Source of the DNA: Hippea sp. KM1
GTDB taxonomy: Bacteria; Campylobacterota_A; Desulfurellia; Desulfurellales; Hippeaceae
Assembly: GCF_000526195.1 (NCBI RefSeq)
Contig: NZ_JAFP01000001.1
Location: 1,622,001-1,686,000, forward strand
Length of the DNA: 64,000 bases
Direction of reading: 5' to 3'
Positions 61,978 through 64,000 of this stretch are shown here, in pieces. Each line of letters begins with the position of its first letter. The first letter of the stretch is position 1. The translations under genes and the position numbers were made by a program. The notes beneath the pieces were generated by a model. It was not told the origin of the DNA, did not search any database, and saw nothing but the letters and a program-made list of their open reading frames with translations.

Positions 61978-62706
61978 ATGTTTGTCCACCAATTGATCCA
62001 CCAAAAGGCAAAAGAAAAGGCCGAAGGCCTTGAGGTTGTCGATGTGAGGATAGGGCTTGGCTATACGCTGGTTCAGCTAAGCGATAACTCTGCAGGCCTA
62101 TCATACAGCTTTACAAAGGAGCTTTCACCAAAAGACTGCACGGTAATGAAGGAGGCCGGCAATATAACAGGCAAAAAGGCAGAAGAGATACTGGATAAGA
62201 TACTATCGTATAACCTAACAGACTCAAGCTTGGCTTTGGCATGCGCAAACGCAATAATAAACAAAGGCATAGAGCAAAACGGAGTTGATATAGTTGACCT
62301 CATACATCCAGACGACAAGGTCGTTATGGTTGGCTATTTTGCCCCATTGATAGAGCCGATAAGGAGTAAGACAGATAGGTTTGTGGTCTGTGAGCGCAAC
62401 CCCAAGGGCTCATCGTTGCCCGATTATGCCGAATACTTTGAGCTATACGACTGCGATGTGGCCATACTAACGGCAACATCAATCATAAACAAGACCATCG
62501 ATAGCCTGCTTGATATGGTAAAAAGGGCAAGGATTGTGGCCGTAATGGGGCCTTCCACGCCTATGGATAGAAGCATCTTCAAAAACAGGATAACGCATGC
62601 ATGCGGCAGTATCGTAAAGGATATAGAATTGGCAAAAAGGATAATCAGCGAGGGCGGCGGCACAAAAAGACTAAAGCCGGCTATAGAAAAAAGGTGTGTC
62701 TATTAA
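61978..62706 (+). CDS. DUF364/DUF4213-type protein
   Basis: 242 aa. The N-terminal 80 residues match the DUF4213 part (VRIGLGYTLVQLSDNSAGLSYSF). The rest matches the DUF364 Rossmann-like domain: DKVVMVGYFAPLIEPI, VVCERNPKG, DCDVAILTATSIINKTIDSLLDM, VAVMGPSTPMDRSIFKNRITHACGSIV. The family is found in anaerobes, where it has been guessed to bind metals or corrinoid/siderophore-like ligands; no activity is proven to my knowledge. The ATG follows the thioredoxin gene's stop directly. The argF gene follows after 12 bases. Confidence 0.85.
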   Translation: MFVHQLIHQKAKEKAEGLEVVDVRIGLGYTLVQLSDNSAGLSYSFTKELSPKDCTVMKEAGNITGKKAEEILDKILSYNLTDSSLALACANAIINKGIEQNGVDIVDLIHPDDKVVMVGYFAPLIEPIRSKTDRFVVCERNPKGSSLPDYAEYFELYDCDVAILTATSIINKTIDSLLDMVKRARIVAVMGPSTPMDRSIFKNRITHACGSIVKDIELAKRIISEGGGTKRLKPAIEKRCVY

Positions 62707-62718
62707 AGGAGAATGGCT

Positions 62719-63648
62719 ATGGTTAAACACTGTTTGAGCCTAAAGGACCTAACAAAAGAAGAGATTGTAAATCTTCTAAAGCTCTCCCAACAGATAAAGC
62801 AAAAAATCAAAAACGGGGAAAACTATGAACCGCTAAAGGGCGTAATACTCGGCATGATATTTGAGAAGCCCTCAACCAGAACAAGGCTCTCATTCGAAAC
62901 CGGCATGAAAAGGCTTGGAGGGGATGCGGTCTTTCTATCACCGAGGGATATTCAGCTTGGAAGGGGTGAGTCAATAGAGGATACGGCAAGGGTCATCTCC
63001 CGTTATGTCGATATTATCATGATAAGGACATTTGAGCATTCGAGGATAGAGAGGTTTGCACAATACTCCACCGTTCCTGTAATCAATGCATTAACGGATC
63101 TGCTCCATCCGTGTCAGGTATTGGCAGACCTTCTGACGATTAAGGAGAAGTTGGGCGACATCGAGGGCATAAAGGTGGCCTTCTTCGGGGATGGCAACAA
63201 CATGGCCAACTCATGGATATACGCTGCAGCCGTTGTTGGATTTGAGCTGAGGGTGGCAACGCCTGTGGATTGTGCTCCAAACGGCGTTGTAATCAACAAC
63301 GCATTGAAACTCGCACAAAAAAGCGGTGCAAAAATCATCCTGACGGATGATCCAAAAGAGGCTGCAGAGGGTGCAGATGTTTTGTATACCGATGTCTGGG
63401 CATCCATGGGTCAGGAGGATCAAAAAGAGAAGAAACACGCCCTCATGAGGCCGTATCAGGTAAACAGGGAGCTTGTAAAATACGCAAATAAGGACTATAT
63501 ATTCATGCACTGCCTGCCTGCCCACAGGGGCGAGGAGGTGGAGGCTGAGATCATCGACGATGAAAAACACTCCGTTGTGTTTGACGAGGCGGAAAACAGA
63601 ACCTATGCTCAACTTGCGACGATAATGAATCTAATCGGGAGGTTTTAA
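62719..63648 (+). CDS. argF: Ornithine carbamoyltransferase
   Basis: Makes citrulline from ornithine and carbamoyl phosphate. 309 aa. Carbamoyl-phosphate motif [55 protein letters not shown], and the ornithine-site [19 protein letters not shown] 62719 is chosen: GGAG lies 7 bases upstream, whereas ATG 62713 has it only 1 base away. argG starts 1 base after its stop. Confidence 0.97.
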   Translation: MVKHCLSLKDLTKEEIVNLLKLSQQIKQKIKNGENYEPLKGVILGMIFEKPSTRTRLSFETGMKRLGGDAVFLSPRDIQLGRGESIEDTARVISRYVDIIMIRTFEHSRIERFAQYSTVPVINALTDLLHPCQVLADLLTIKEKLGDIEGIKVAFFGDGNNMANSWIYAAAVVGFELRVATPVDCAPNGVVINNALKLAQKSGAKIILTDDPKEAAEGADVLYTDVWASMGQEDQKEKKHALMRPYQVNRELVKYANKDYIFMHCLPAHRGEEVEAEIIDDEKHSVVFDEAENRTYAQLATIMNLIGRF

Positions 63649-63649
63649 T

Positions 63650-64000
63650 ATGGGTGAGATTAAAAAGGTTGTGCTTGCCTATTCCGGAGGTCTTGATACA
63701 TCGGTAATCGTAAAGTGGTTGCAGGATAAATACGGATGCGAGGTAATCACATACACAGCCGATTTAGGCCAGAACGAGGATTTAGAGCCCATAAAGGAAA
63801 AGGCGCTAAAGGTTGGTGCAAGCAAGGCCTATGTTGAGGATGTCAGGGAGGAGTTCTTAAACGACTATGTAATGAAGGCCTTTAAGTTTGGCGCCCTCTA
63901 TGAGGGCAAATACCCGCTTGCAACAGCACTTGGAAGGCCACTAATCACAAAGAAGATGATAGAGATAACCCAGAAAGAGGGCGCAGATGCCATAGCCCAC
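63650..64000 (+). CDS. argG: Argininosuccinate synthase, 5' end
   Basis: The first 117 codons are in the window. The start reads [19 protein letters not shown] (PP-loop ATP site), then [21 protein letters not shown] and [21 protein letters not shown], the canonical ArgG N-terminus. It joins citrulline and aspartate using ATP. GGGAGG lies 6 bases before the ATG, and argF ends 1 base upstream, so argF-argG are one operon. The rest of the gene is beyond the window. Confidence 0.97.
   Translation, partial: MGEIKKVVLAYSGGLDTSVIVKWLQDKYGCEVITYTADLGQNEDLEPIKEKALKVGASKAYVEDVREEFLNDYVMKAFKFGALYEGKYPLATALGRPLITKKMIEITQKEGADAIAH

Overview
The window reads as core chromosome of an anaerobic, probably thermophilic bacterium. 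Arg is written mostly with AGG/AGA and Ile often with ATA, genes are tightly packed, and the gene set is chemolithotrophic: pyruvate carboxylase, malate dehydrogenase, class I fumarase, succinate dehydrogenase, an H+-pumping P3A ATPase and many ferredoxin-like proteins. My best guess is the Desulfurellales (Hippea/Desulfurella) type of sulfur reducer. That is inference from gene content and protein flavour, not from a database search.

Layout. 1-2.9 kb: YjbQ-family end, archaeal-type phosphoglycerate mutase, a small unknown protein, an ArnT-like glycosyltransferase. 2.96-3.4 kb: four tRNAs in two divergent pairs (Arg-TCT and Pro-TGG on minus; Gln-CTG and Glu-CTC on plus). 3.5-8.3 kb: gapA-pgk-tpiA-secG and a peptide-type binding protein. 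8.3-10.6 kb (minus): three genes matching the homocysteine-from-aspartate-semialdehyde system (NIL-ferredoxin, UPF0280, DUF39). 10.7-14.3 kb: lipoprotein, YggS, nicotinamidase, nicotinate phosphoribosyltransferase, TatD. 14.3-23.6 kb (minus): lipid, tRNA-modification, histidine, isoprenoid and envelope genes. 23.7-30.2 kb (plus): zinc phospholipase-like protein, rho, dus, a DsbC-like protein and a TRAP transporter. 30.3-34.3 kb: accessory segment, where a truncated EAL gene is followed by a T-rich two-gene ABC transporter cassette and then fused IS3 and IS256 remnants. 34.3-42.0 kb: helicase (minus), ACT-PaaK, HIT, LapA, LapB, ruvA, xseA. 42.0-55.1 kb (minus): sdhCDAB, fumarase, mdh, an orphan ABC ATPase, the P3A ATPase and pyruvate carboxylase. 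55.4-60.1 kb: livJHMGF. 60.1-64 kb: XRE-cupin regulator, polyferredoxin, thioredoxin-like protein, DUF364 protein, argF and the start of argG.

How it works together. The minus block at 42-55 kb encodes pyruvate + CO2 -> oxaloacetate -> malate -> fumarate <-> succinate, the C4 half of a TCA cycle that can run either way. livJHMGF, the TRAP system and ACT-PaaK point to use of amino acids and organic acids. The homocysteine triad, argF/argG and hisB point to autonomous amino-acid synthesis. The P3A ATPase suggests pH or proton-motive-force management.

Most interesting. (1) Six genes lack a usable Shine-Dalgarno and have a sigma70-like -10 box only 6-8 nt before the start codon, so they look leaderless. 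(2) A foreign-looking ABC permease/ATPase pair, the ATPase with an AAA-associated C-terminal domain and no binding protein nearby, sits in a broken c-di-GMP signalling gene. (3) A polyferredoxin/thioredoxin-like/DUF364 cassette follows an XRE-cupin regulator. (4) A DsbC-like protein has a CPYS active site instead of CxxC. No CRISPR array, rRNA or intact insertion sequence was seen.
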